Shown here: piece after piece, positions 1-7,275 of the stretch
Layout: each line of letters opens with the position of its first letter
Numbering within the stretch: position 1 is the stretch's first letter
Assembly: GCA_038326205.1 (NCBI GenBank)
Contig: JBBQJV010000044.1
Span: 1 to 32,692, forward strand
From: UBA7672 sp038326205
Lineage (GTDB): Bacteria > Pseudomonadota > Alphaproteobacteria > Caulobacterales > Hyphomonadaceae
DNA length: 32,692 nt
Direction: 5' to 3'
The notes under the pieces: model-generated
The model's input: the letters and a program-made list of their open reading frames with translations, nothing else
Told to the model about the DNA's origin: nothing
Database searches by the model: none
Made by a program: the position numbers and the translations under genes

Positions 1-354
1 ACGCTTGAGGTCCATCGGGTTCATGCCGGCGGCGACGCGCTTGAGGCCTTCCTTGACGATGGCTTGGGCGAGAACGGTGGCGGTGGTCGTGCCGTCACCC
101 GCGACGTCGTTGGCCTTGGAGGCCACTTCGCGGATCATCTGTGCGCCCATGTTCTCGAACCTGTCTGCAAGTTCGATCTCTTTGGCGACGGTGACGCCGT
201 CCTTGGTGGAGCGGGGGGCGCCGAACGATTTCTCGATGATGACGTTGCGGCCTTTGGGGCCGAGCGTCACTTTGACGGCGTTGGCGAGAACGTCGACGCC
301 GCGCATCATGCGTTCGCGTGCGTCGGCGGCGAATTGTACGTGTTTAGCTGCCAC
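1..354 (-). CDS. groL: Chaperonin GroEL, N-terminal part (cut by window edge)
   Basis: This is the 60 kDa chaperonin subunit, which forms the double-ring cage that folds cytosolic proteins with ATP and GroES. Only the first 118 residues lie in the window. They begin AAKHVQF and contain the GroEL equatorial-domain signatures VTLGPKGRNV, FGAPRSTKDGVTVAKEIEL and DGTTTATVLAQ, the last being part of the ATP site. The start is GTG at 354, chosen because the family N-terminus aligns exactly there and an AGGAG stands about 8 nt upstream. groES lies 51 nt upstream on the same strand, so the pair is the usual groESL operon, expressed from the CIRCE-bearing promoter at 773-839. The gene continues past position 1. 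Identification is certain. Confidence 0.98.
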   Translation of the reverse strand, partial: MAAKHVQFAADARERMMRGVDVLANAVKVTLGPKGRNVIIEKSFGAPRSTKDGVTVAKEIELADRFENMGAQMIREVASKANDVAGDGTTTATVLAQAIVKEGLKRVAAGMNPMDLKR

Positions 355-405
355 TGGATTGGATCTCCTGGCTGAATGTTGGGGAAGGGCGAAGGGCCGG
401 GTGGC

Positions 406-714
406 CTACTTCTTCGCCGCAGGCGTTTTTTCGATGATGCCGAGGATGTCGCTCTCTTTCATAATGATGAGCTCCTCGCCTTCGATCGTGACTTCCGAGC
501 CGGACCACTTGCCGAACAGCACGCGGTCGCCAGCTTTCACGTCGAGCGGGGTGACTTTGCCGTCGTCGCCACGGACGCCGGAGCCAACGGCAACGATCTT
601 GCCTTCCTGGGGTTTTTCCTTGGCGGTGTCGGGGATGATGATCCCGCCTTTGGTTTTCTCTTCTTCCTTGACGCGTTTCACGAGAACGCGGTCATGAAGC
701 GGACGAAAGCTCAT
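406..714 (-). CDS. groES: Co-chaperonin GroES
   Basis: GroES is the 10 kDa heptameric lid of the GroEL chamber in the cytosol. The 102-residue product starts SFRPLHDRVLVKRV and has the mobile-loop region EEEKTKGGIIIPDTAKEKP at about residues 17-35, followed by GKIVAVGSG and GDRVLFGKWSG, all hallmarks of the family. It is slightly longer than the usual 95-97 residues because of a short C-terminal tail (EKTPAAKK). It is the first gene of the groESL operon, 51 nt ahead of groEL. A CIRCE-like inverted repeat in its leader points to HrcA repression. Confidence 0.98.
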   Translation of the reverse strand: MSFRPLHDRVLVKRVKEEEKTKGGIIIPDTAKEKPQEGKIVAVGSGVRGDDGKVTPLDVKAGDRVLFGKWSGSEVTIEGEELIIMKESDILGIIEKTPAAKK

Positions 715-772
715 GATTGGCCTCTGTTTCTATGTTTGGGCGCCCCCTTGGGCGACCCTTGAACGTTGGGCT

Positions 773-801
773 GCTAGCAGTCTCGATAGACGAGTGCCAG
801 C
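773..801 (-). promoter_or_regulatory. CIRCE-like HrcA operator of groESL
   Basis: The inverted repeat CTAGCAGTC - 9 nt - GAGTGCCAG (774-800) matches the CIRCE consensus TTAGCACTC-N9-GAGTGCTAA with two mismatches per arm and exactly the canonical 9-nt spacer. Adding one flanking base per side gives 10-nt arms that pair at 8 of 10 positions. It lies about 60 nt upstream of groES, just downstream of a plausible promoter, where HrcA binding would block transcription. Both the location and the spacing are what the family predicts; no hrcA gene is in the window. Confidence 0.8.
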
Positions 802-810
802 TGCGATGGG

Positions 811-839
811 GAGGTATGGTCGGCGGAACGAAGTGTCAA
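811..839 (-). promoter_or_regulatory. Candidate groESL promoter
   Basis: On the minus strand TTGACA (839-834) is a perfect -35 hexamer, followed after 17 nt by TACCTC (816-811) as a weak -10. Initiation would fall near 804, immediately before the CIRCE element. A C-rich CCCCAT downstream of the -35 could instead belong to a heat-shock sigma-32 promoter, but its spacing from the CTTGAC is too long. The region 840-929 shows nothing else. Confidence 0.45.
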
Positions 840-929
840 GGCCCACCCCGCCCCGTTGGCGAGGCAAGCCGTTGGCATCTAATGCTTTATTGTTGTTGCA
901 ATAATTTACGTGATTTGGGCCGCAGGGGG

Positions 930-1403
930 CTAGTCTCGGGGCTTGAAGCTATCCATGGGGCGGATGGCTTTCCACGCCAGCACCTTTGCGGCGACCTTGC
1001 CGTTGGGCAGACGCCATTCCGCTTCGATATAGCCGGTAGTCTTGCTTCGGTTAACTAATTTGGCCTCGATCTCGATCTCGGCCCCGCTGACCGGCCGGAA
1101 GATCTTCACCTGCAGGTCCTGCGTCGTGAACCCCTCGCCCTCTTCAAGGGCGGTCACCATGCACATCGACACGATGTTGTCTGACAGCCCGGCAATCCAC
1201 CCGCCAAACACCCGGCCGCCGCCAATGTCGCGCGAGCCGTCATTGGGCCAGCGGAACAGGACCCGGCCAACCTCGGCCTCCTTGCACCAGAGATCCGGCC
1301 GTATGCCCATGTTGAGGTGGGCAGGCGGCAGGTCGCCCGACATGAATGTTGCGAACCGCGCATTGATGTGCGGGGGCAGAGTGGGGAAACCGTCAAAACT
1401 CAT
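930..1403 (-). CDS. PaaI-type hotdog-fold thioesterase
   Basis: A 157-residue protein of the PaaI/YigI acyl-CoA thioesterase type, which hydrolyses acyl-CoA thioesters in the cytosol; the substrate cannot be told from sequence. The hotdog core is visible: GGRVFGGWIAGLSDNIVSM (about residues 62-80) is the glycine-rich turn plus central helix, followed by the strands FTTQDLQVKIFRPVSG and IEIEAKLVNRSKTTGYIEAEW typical of the family. The start has no clear Shine-Dalgarno sequence, but the ORF fits the family length. It is divergent from the mscS gene and transcribed separately from groESL, with a 215-nt gap to groES. Family assignment is solid; the specific role is unknown. Confidence 0.85.
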   Translation of the reverse strand: MSFDGFPTLPPHINARFATFMSGDLPPAHLNMGIRPDLWCKEAEVGRVLFRWPNDGSRDIGGGRVFGGWIAGLSDNIVSMCMVTALEEGEGFTTQDLQVKIFRPVSGAEIEIEAKLVNRSKTTGYIEAEWRLPNGKVAAKVLAWKAIRPMDSFKPRD

Positions 1404-1509
1404 GGGGCAGGTCTATCCAGCAAGCTAGCCAACGGCGCTACTGGAGAATGGGGCCGACGGAAAGTGAAAGGTAACCGCTTATCCATGCAGACCGTGGCCG
1501 TTGAATCGT

Positions 1510-1536
1510 CCAGACCACACGCGCGTTGTGTTCTGG
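1510..1536. promoter_or_regulatory. Inverted repeat in the thioesterase/mscS divergent intergenic region
   Basis: CCAGACCACA (1510-1519) and TGTGTTCTGG (1527-1536) form 10-nt arms with one mismatch around a 7-nt loop. It lies between two divergently transcribed genes (start codons at 1403 and 1688), so it could be an operator or the tip of a transcript hairpin. No T-run follows it, which argues against a terminator. Nothing else stood out in 1404-1687. Confidence 0.4.
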
Positions 1537-1687
1537 CCTTGCAAGGACACTAGGACAATGTTGCGTGTTCACATCACGGACGTCAGCTTATAGCAGGCCC
1601 TCACTGCGATATCCGGCAAAGAGGAACCGCATCATGGAGACGAGGCCTGACTAGCTACCCGACTGCCTGACACTTTCGCCCTGGGCG

Positions 1688-2932
1688 TTGAATGCGTGGG
1701 CCGATTTCATGCGCTTGTGGGACACGGGGGTCTTCGGCGTAACCTATGGTGCGATGTTTTCCGCCATCGGGATTCTCTTGCTCGCCCTCCTGCTTCGCGG
1801 TCTGTTTGCTCGCACAATTGTGCGCTGGATCAGCAGCGCCGCGCGCGGCGCCGAAGCGAAGCTGGACGACGCGCTCGTCAAGGCAATCTCCGAACCGCTG
1901 AAGATGGTTCCGGTGATCCTTGGCATCTATGTCGCGCTGCAGTTCTTCGACTTCAGCGACGCGACTCACGAGATCACCGACAAGATCCTGCAATCGGTGG
2001 TCGCCCTGTCGGTGTTCTGGACGCTGACGCGCGCTGTTGATGCGTTCTCGTTCCTGCTTGGCGCCTACCGGCGTACGCTGGGCTGGATGCTGACACTCGT
2101 CGAGATTATCCTTGTCTCTACGGGCATCGCGGCCGTGCTCTACATGTGGGACATCCTAATCCTGCCCGTGCTGGGCGGGCTTGGTATCTTCGGTGTTGCG
2201 CTGGCCTTCGGCGCTCAGGACATCATGAAGAACATCATCCCGGACATATTCATCCTGATCGAGAAGCGATTCCAGCCAGGCGAATGGGTCCTGGTTCTTG
2301 GCGTCGTTGAAGGTACGGTCGAAGCGATCGGGTTTCGCTCCACCCTCATTCGTCAGTTCGACAAGACGCCGGTCTATGTACCCAACGCCGTCTTCTCCGA
2401 GGCCACGGTTTCGAACTCTTCGCGGATTACCTACCGCCGCATCAAATGGGTTATCGGTGTTGAATACCGAACGACAGTCGAGCAGTTCCAATACGTCCGA
2501 GACGAGATCGAGGCGCATCTCTGGGCAAGCGACGATTTCGTGAATCCGCCGGACGCCGGGCTGATGGTCTTCGTGGACAAGTTCAATGACTCGTCGATCG
2601 ATTTCCTCGTCTACTGCTTCACGCGAACGACCAAGTGGGACGAGTGGCTCGCGTCGAAGGAAAAGCTTGCCTTTAAAATCATGGAAATCGTCAAGGCGGC
2701 GGGAACCGATTTCGCCTTCCCGAGCCGGACGGTCTACATGCAACCCATCAATGCGCCTGAAGCATTTGTGCTGCCCGAGCGCAGCCCTGACGTCGCGCGC
2801 ATGGCCGAGTTGAAGACGCGCCTACAATGCGGGATCGTTCGGCAACGACGATGGATGAGTTCCATCGCCGCCGCCGAAGGGGCGCTGATGATCAGTCTTC
2901 CTTGGGCTGGAAGTCCAATGCTACGCCATTGA
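1688..2932 (+). CDS. MscS-family mechanosensitive ion channel
   Basis: An inner-membrane small-conductance mechanosensitive channel that releases solutes on hypo-osmotic shock. Hydrophobic segments lie at about residues 20-40, 70-90, 100-125 and 135-175; the pore-lining TM3 shows GLGIFGVALAFGAQDIMKN (165-181), followed by the beta-domain pattern FQPGEWV...GVVEGTVEAIGFRSTLIR and the VPN motif at 231-233. At 414 residues it is a mid-size member. The annotated start is TTG at 1688 with no good ribosome site; ATG at 1709 is an alternative. After about residue 377 the product turns unlike the family: another frame there encodes a hydrophilic tail (DEFHRRRRRGADDQ) ending at 2940, so a frameshift near 2815 is possible. 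The 3' end overlaps convergent msrB by 41 nt. Confidence 0.9.
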   Translation: MNAWADFMRLWDTGVFGVTYGAMFSAIGILLLALLLRGLFARTIVRWISSAARGAEAKLDDALVKAISEPLKMVPVILGIYVALQFFDFSDATHEITDKILQSVVALSVFWTLTRAVDAFSFLLGAYRRTLGWMLTLVEIILVSTGIAAVLYMWDILILPVLGGLGIFGVALAFGAQDIMKNIIPDIFILIEKRFQPGEWVLVLGVVEGTVEAIGFRSTLIRQFDKTPVYVPNAVFSEATVSNSSRITYRRIKWVIGVEYRTTVEQFQYVRDEIEAHLWASDDFVNPPDAGLMVFVDKFNDSSIDFLVYCFTRTTKWDEWLASKEKLAFKIMEIVKAAGTDFAFPSRTVYMQPINAPEAFVLPERSPDVARMAELKTRLQCGIVRQRRWMSSIAAAEGALMISLPWAGSPMLRH

Positions 2933-3299
2933 TGCAGTAGCGCAGGCCGGTCGGCGGCGGACCGTCCGGGAAAACGTGCCCCATGTGGCTGCCGCATTTG
3001 CCGCAGTGAACCTCGGTGCGGACCATGCCGTGGGTACGGTCGACGGTCTCTTCCAGCGCGCCTTCAATCGGCGTCGTGAAGCTTGGCCAGCCGGTGCCAC
3101 TTTCGAATTTCACGGTGTTATTGAAGAGCTGAGTATCGCAACCGGCGCAAGCAAATGCGCCAGGCCGCTTCTCGTAAAGCAGGGCGCAGGAGCCGGGGCG
3201 TTCGGTGCCGTGGTCGCGCATAACAGCGTATTGCTCGGGCGTCAGGCGGCTGCGCCATTCGGCGTCGGTTCGTTCAACGGGGTAGCTGTGTGCGGTCAT
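2892..3299 (-). CDS. msrB: Peptide-methionine (R)-S-oxide reductase MsrB
   Basis: MsrB reduces methionine-R-sulfoxide in proteins, repairing oxidative damage with thioredoxin as reductant. From the start at 3299 the protein is 135 residues. The zinc site is formed by CAGC (C51, C54) and CGKC (C99, C102); the conserved GTGWPSF is at 68-74 and RYCIN at 120-124 holds the catalytic Cys122. The ATG at 3299 is preferred over an in-frame one 39 nt upstream because AGGAGG sits 5 nt before it and the family N-terminus starts here. No signal peptide, so it is cytosolic. The upstream SDR gene is on the same strand with a 125-nt gap; co-transcription is possible but not shown. Confidence 0.97.
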   Translation of the reverse strand: MTAHSYPVERTDAEWRSRLTPEQYAVMRDHGTERPGSCALLYEKRPGAFACAGCDTQLFNNTVKFESGTGWPSFTTPIEGALEETVDRTHGMVRTEVHCGKCGSHMGHVFPDGPPPTGLRYCINGVALDFQPKED

Positions 3300-3424
3300 G
3301 AAAACCTCCTCGATGGCTGAGACAAGTACGCTCGGCAACCATTGCAGGTTACAGCGGCTCAGCGGCAGCGCGTAATGTGGCTACCGCTGGGCATTTCGCC
3401 AAGTCCGTAAACGAAAGCTCCCCG

Positions 3425-4207
3425 TCAGACGGCCGTGACGCCGCCATCGACCACGATATTCTGGCCTGTCGTCCACGCCCCGGCGCGCGACGCCAGATAG
3501 ACGGCAGCGCCCGCAAGATCATTCGGCTCGCCGAGGCGGCGCAGCGGGGTCTCTTCCTCGCGCTGTTCGCGGGCGGTGTCATCCGACCAGAGCGCCTTGG
3601 CGAAATCGGTCTTCACGAGGCCCGGCGAGATGCAGTTTACGCGGATGTTGTGGGGGCCGAGTTCCGCCGCGAGGTTCCGCGCCAGCTGGACGTCGGCCGC
3701 TTTAGAGATGCAGTAGGCGCCGATGACAGTCGAGGCGCGCAGGCCGCCGATCGAGGAAACGATGATGACGGAACCGTCCTTCCGCTCCTGCATCTGCGGG
3801 GCGACCATCTGGATCAGCCAGTTGTTCGAGACGATGTTGTTGGACAAGATTTTCAGGAACTGCTCGTCCTGAATGCCAGCCATCGGCCCGTAATAGGGGT
3901 TCGAGGCGGCGTTACAGACCACAATATCGATCTTGCCGAACGCCGCGTTGGTCTCGTTGACCAGCCGCTGCAGGTCTTCCTTCGAGGAGATGTTGGCCGG
4001 GCAGGCGATGGCGGTTCCATCGCCATGCTTGGCGTTGATCGCTCCGGCGACTTCCTCGCAGGGACCGGGTTTGCGCGAGGAGATCGTCACGCGCGCGCCG
4101 TGCGCTGCGAACTGTTCCGCGATGGCCTTGCCGATGCCCTTAGTGGACCCGGTGATCAGGGCCGACTTGCCGGTGAGGTCGAACAGGTTGACGGGCGAAT
4201 ACGACAT
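3425..4207 (-). CDS. SDR-family NAD(P)-dependent oxidoreductase
   Basis: A classical short-chain dehydrogenase/reductase of 260 residues that interconverts an alcohol and a ketone (or reduces a related C=O or C=C) using NAD(P). The cofactor motif TGSTKGIG is at 19-26, NAAS at 99-102, the catalytic serine at 151 or 152 (SSIGG) and the catalytic pair Y165-x3-K169 (YCISK). The SPG motif follows at 194-196 and the C-terminus ends with the typical GQNIVVDGG. SRK at 44-46 after the second strand hints at NADP preference. AAGGAAA precedes the ATG by 7 nt. Substrate unknown. It lies upstream of msrB on the same strand. Confidence 0.92.
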   Translation of the reverse strand: MSYSPVNLFDLTGKSALITGSTKGIGKAIAEQFAAHGARVTISSRKPGPCEEVAGAINAKHGDGTAIACPANISSKEDLQRLVNETNAAFGKIDIVVCNAASNPYYGPMAGIQDEQFLKILSNNIVSNNWLIQMVAPQMQERKDGSVIIVSSIGGLRASTVIGAYCISKAADVQLARNLAAELGPHNIRVNCISPGLVKTDFAKALWSDDTAREQREEETPLRRLGEPNDLAGAAVYLASRAGAWTTGQNIVVDGGVTAV

Positions 4208-4439
4208 GGGTGTTTCCTTACCTCGGATACTTTGGCCTGGGGGTTCAAGCCCCGGTTCTCTGGTGCAATTATCTTGCGTTCATAGCGCCGGATTCGCGGA
4301 AGGGAAGCCGATCAGGCGTCGGTAGGCCCCGAGCGGCGCGGCGTCCGGCCGCTGGCTGCTGCTGTCTCAAGGTGATTTCGTAATAGCGCATTTCGTGCGA
4401 GTCTGCCTTCACGTGGAGGAATTTGCTGGGAGGCTTCGA

Positions 4440-4559
4440 ATGATGTCAGCCTATGAAATGCTGGTTCTCGCGATCGCTGGCGCCAACGGCGGAATGCTCT
4501 ATTGGGCCATTCGTCGGCGCGAGCGCGTTATGGCCTGGATCAAGGTACGCCGCCGCTAG
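4440..4559 (+). CDS. 39-residue small membrane protein (hypothetical)
   Basis: A short ORF with a strong ribosome site, GGGAGG (4428-4433), 6 nt before ATG 4440; a second ATG follows directly at 4443. The product has one hydrophobic stretch (about residues 7-22, MLVLAIAGANGGMLYW) followed by an arginine-rich end (RRRERVMAWIKVRRR), the layout of a single-pass small inner-membrane protein with a basic cytosolic tail. It ends 63 nt before the GlsB-like gene on the same strand, and the two could share a transcript. I do not recognise a family. The preceding 4208-4439 holds no other gene that I can support. Confidence 0.55.
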   Translation: MMSAYEMLVLAIAGANGGMLYWAIRRRERVMAWIKVRRR

Positions 4560-4622
4560 GGCAGGCTGCCCGGAACTATCATCGCGGAATGACGTTGCAT
4601 CTTCAGACAGTGGAGCAACCTC

Positions 4623-4880
4623 ATGAATGAAGTTTCGATCGTAGGCGCAGTTGTCATCGGCATCCTCGCTGGCTGGATCGCAGAACAGGTCATGGGCCGC
4701 GAACACGGCCTCCTCACCAATCTTGTGGTCGGCATCGTTGGCGCGTTCCTCGGCGCAGTTGCCGCCAGCGCGCTCGGTATCGGTTTCGCTGGGTTCTGGG
4801 GCAGCCTGATCGTTTCGACCGTCGGCGCCATCGTGCTTCTGGCGCTGGTTGGCCTGATCCGTCCCCGTCGCATGCTCTAA
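4623..4880 (+). CDS. GlsB/YeaQ/YmgE-family stress-response membrane protein
   Basis: An 85-residue protein of the transglycosylase-associated (GlsB/YeaQ/YmgE) family, small inner-membrane proteins induced by general stress whose biochemical role is unsettled. Three hydrophobic helices are visible: 5-20 (IVGAVVIGILAGWIAE), about 33-55 (NLVVGIVGAFLGAVAASALG) and 59-79, with the family pattern GxxxGWxAxxxMG at the first turn and NLxxGxxGAxxG in the second. GGAG precedes the ATG by 8 nt. A strong terminator follows 31 nt after the stop. Confidence 0.93.
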   Translation: MNEVSIVGAVVIGILAGWIAEQVMGREHGLLTNLVVGIVGAFLGAVAASALGIGFAGFWGSLIVSTVGAIVLLALVGLIRPRRML

Positions 4881-4911
4881 CAACCATCACACCCGTCAGG
4901 GCTATTGGTGA

Positions 4912-4947
4912 AGCGGTCGCTCCCTCGGAGCGGCCGTTCCATTTTTG
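4912..4947 (+). terminator. Rho-independent terminator after the GlsB-like gene
   Basis: A 10-bp GC-rich stem, CGGTCGCTCC / GGAGCGGCCG (4914-4923 with 4927-4936, one G-U pair), closes a 3-nt loop; flanking A/T and G-T pairs can extend it to 4912-4938. It is followed by a TTTTT run at 4942-4946. It sits between convergent genes and probably stops transcription from the plus-strand side. Confidence 0.85.
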
Positions 4948-4956
4948 AGCTCAGCT

Positions 4957-5235
4957 CTATTTATGAGCGACGTACGGGTTCGCCGTTACCCACTGCCAGC
5001 GCGCCACGATAACATAGATGAACACGGCCCAGCTCGCCGCCAGCACGCCAAGGCTGGTCCACAGCGCCCAGTCCGGCGCGGCGGGGTCGAGCTTCCACCA
5101 CACCAGCATTCCCGCCCCCAGCACGATGCCCGCGAAGCCCAGCATCCGCTTGTTGCGATGAAGTTTGCGCACATGGGTGATCCAGGCGATGCGCGCAGTG
5201 TGCTCGCCATCTGCGCTTTCTTGCGGATGCGGCAT
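4957..5235 (-). CDS. Hypothetical two-helix membrane protein (92 aa)
   Basis: A 92-residue protein with a hydrophilic, basic N-terminal 30 residues (HVRKLHRNKR at 21-30) and two predicted membrane helices, about 32-48 (LGFAGIVLGAGMLVWW) and 58-80 (WTSLGVLAASWAVFIYVIVARW). No family recognised. The ATG at 5235 has GGGGAA 6 nt upstream, which favours it over an overlapping out-of-frame ATG at 5239. It faces the BVMO gene divergently across a 217-nt gap (5236-5452) in which I see no distinct regulatory motif. Confidence 0.7.
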   Translation of the reverse strand: MPHPQESADGEHTARIAWITHVRKLHRNKRMLGFAGIVLGAGMLVWWKLDPAAPDWALWTSLGVLAASWAVFIYVIVARWQWVTANPYVAHK

Positions 5236-5452
5236 GCATGTTTCCCCAGAGGCGCCTTGCGCGGCGCGATTGCCAACGCATCTCCTCCGCGCGCCGTTCG
5301 GTCAAGACGCTGCTGATACCGGTCCTTGTACGCTCCCATTTGCGCGCAATGCCGTGAGGGGGCGTTGAAACCCCCAAGCCGCTTGCTAGGCTTCCGTTCG
5401 AAGAAACGTCGGATCCGGGCGCACGACGCCAGGACGGAACAGGGTTAGCGAC

Positions 5453-7258
5453 ATGGTTGAAGCTGCAAACGCCGGATCAGCGGAGTTAGGTTTCGACCCC
5501 GCGTCTCTGAAAGCCAAATACCGCGCCGAGCGCGACAAGCGACTACGGAAAGACGGCAACGAGCAGTACGTCGAGATCTCCGGCCAATATGCTCACTACC
5601 TCGAGGATCCCTATGTCGCCCGCGTCGAACGTGCGCCGATGTTCGACAATATCGAAGTCGTCGTGGTCGGCGGCGGATTTGGTGGATTACTCGCTGGCGC
5701 CCGGCTCAAGCAGGCCGGCATCGAGGATGTCCATATCATCGAGAAGGGCGGCGACTTCGGCGGCACGTGGTACTGGAACCGCTATCCCGGCGCTGCGTGC
5801 GACATCGAGAGCTATGTCTACCTGCCGCTGCTCGAAGAGGTCGGCTACATGCCGGTCGAGAAATACACGCGCGCATCCGAAATCCTGCAGCACAGCCGCG
5901 CCATCGGTGAAAAGTTCGGACTGACCAAGGGTGCCATCTTCCAGACCGAAGTCACGGAGATCCGCTGGGATGACAGCGTCGCGCGCTGGACTGTCTCGAC
6001 CAATCGCGGCGACAAGCTGAAAGCGCGTTTCATCGTTCTCGCCTCGGGCCCGCTGCATCGCCCCAAACTGCCGGGCATTCCCGGCGTCGAGACGTTCAAG
6101 GGGCACTCCTTCCACACCAGCCGCTGGGACTATGCCTATACCGGCGGGGATGCGAATGGCGGCCTCGCGAAGCTGAAGGACAAGGTCGTCGGCATCATCG
6201 GCACGGGCGCGACCGCCGTGCAGTGCGTGCCGCACCTCGGCGAGGGCGCGAAGCAGCTTTACGTCTTCCAGCGCACGCCGTCCTCCATCGACGTCCGCAA
6301 TAACAAGCCGACCGATCCGGACTGGGTGAAGTCGCTCACTCCCGGCTGGCAGAAGCGCCGGATGGACAATTTCAACACGCTCGTCTCAGGCGGCTGGCAG
6401 GAGGAGGACCTCGTCGCCGATGGCTGGACCGACATCATTCGCAACATCCTGATCCTCGCCGGGCAGGGCGCGAAGACACCGGAAGAGGCGCTGCAACTGG
6501 CCCAGCTGGCGGACTTCAAGAAGATGGAGCAAATCCGCGCCCGTGTGGACGCCATCGTCCAGAACGAAACCGCCGCCAGCGCGCTGAAGCCCTGGTACAA
6601 CCAGTTCTGCAAGCGTCCGTGCTTCCACGACGATTACCTCGCGGCGTTCAACCGCCCAAATGTCGAACTCGTCGACACCAACGGCAAGGGCGTCGAGCGC
6701 ATCAACGAAACCTCCGTCTTCGCCAACGGAGAGGAATACAAGGTCGACTGCCTGATCTACGCGACGGGCTTCGAGGTCGGCACGACGTTCAGCCACCGCG
6801 CCAACATGGAGCTGCACGGCCGCGATGGCCTTTCGCTCACCGAGAAGTGGAAGAACGGCGCATCCACGCTGCACGGCATGCACGTCAACGGCTTTCCAAA
6901 CGCCTTCATCATAGGCAACACGCAGTCTGGCTTCACCGCCAATTTCCCGCACATGATCGACGAGCAGTCGCGCCACATCGCCTACATCCTCAAGGAAGCT
7001 GGCCAGCGCCAGGCAACCGTGGTCGAGGCCGAGCCCGAAGCCGAAGCCGAATGGGTGCAGGCGATCATGAACACCGCGATCATGCGCCAGAAGTTCTTCG
7101 AGGAATGCACACCGGGCTACTACAACAACGAAGGCCAGCCTTCGCCCGCCGCCGTGCGCAACGGCAGCTATGGCGGCGGCCCGATCGCGTTCGTGAAAAT
7201 TCTCGAAACCTGGCGTGAAGACGGCGGTCTCAAGGGGCTGGATCTAGCGCGGACCTGA
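5453..7258 (+). CDS. Baeyer-Villiger-type flavin-dependent monooxygenase
   Basis: A 601-residue FAD/NADPH monooxygenase of the cyclohexanone/phenylacetone monooxygenase type, which inserts oxygen next to a ketone to give an ester or lactone. The FAD Rossmann motif VVVGGGFGG is at 70-78, DFGGTWYWNRYPGAACD at 101-117 is highly typical of type I BVMOs, the BVMO fingerprint FKGHSFHTSRW (FxGxxxHTxxW) at 215-225, the NADPH motif GTGATA at 250-255 and the ATGF motif at 437-440. The extra 60 residues before the first Rossmann fold are usual in larger members. The residue after the fingerprint W is Asp, where many members have Pro. Substrate cannot be inferred. No signal peptide. Confidence 0.9.
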   Translation: MVEAANAGSAELGFDPASLKAKYRAERDKRLRKDGNEQYVEISGQYAHYLEDPYVARVERAPMFDNIEVVVVGGGFGGLLAGARLKQAGIEDVHIIEKGGDFGGTWYWNRYPGAACDIESYVYLPLLEEVGYMPVEKYTRASEILQHSRAIGEKFGLTKGAIFQTEVTEIRWDDSVARWTVSTNRGDKLKARFIVLASGPLHRPKLPGIPGVETFKGHSFHTSRWDYAYTGGDANGGLAKLKDKVVGIIGTGATAVQCVPHLGEGAKQLYVFQRTPSSIDVRNNKPTDPDWVKSLTPGWQKRRMDNFNTLVSGGWQEEDLVADGWTDIIRNILILAGQGAKTPEEALQLAQLADFKKMEQIRARVDAIVQNETAASALKPWYNQFCKRPCFHDDYLAAFNRPNVELVDTNGKGVERINETSVFANGEEYKVDCLIYATGFEVGTTFSHRANMELHGRDGLSLTEKWKNGASTLHGMHVNGFPNAFIIGNTQSGFTANFPHMIDEQSRHIAYILKEAGQRQATVVEAEPEAEAEWVQAIMNTAIMRQKFFEECTPGYYNNEGQPSPAAVRNGSYGGGPIAFVKILETWREDGGLKGLDLART

Positions 7259-7268
7259 TCCGCGCTAG
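7244..7268. terminator. Perfect hairpin across the BVMO stop codon
   Basis: CTAGCGCGGA (7244-7253) and TCCGCGCTAG (7259-7268) are perfect 10-nt inverted arms with the loop CCTGA, in which the TGA is the BVMO stop codon. The convergent serine-hydrolase gene ends at 7276, so the hairpin may serve both transcripts. There is no U-run on either side, so it is at best a Rho-assisted or mRNA-end-stabilising structure. Confidence 0.55.
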
Positions 7269-7275
7269 CCAACGC

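Noticed and set aside
5..697. 230-codon plus-strand ORF opposite groES and groEL
   Set aside because: It is antisense to two certain genes, and its translation is the low-complexity shadow expected in high-GC DNA.
3377..4285. 302-codon plus-strand ORF opposite the SDR gene
   Set aside because: The SDR motifs are unmistakable on the minus strand; the opposite ORF is a GC-rich shadow.
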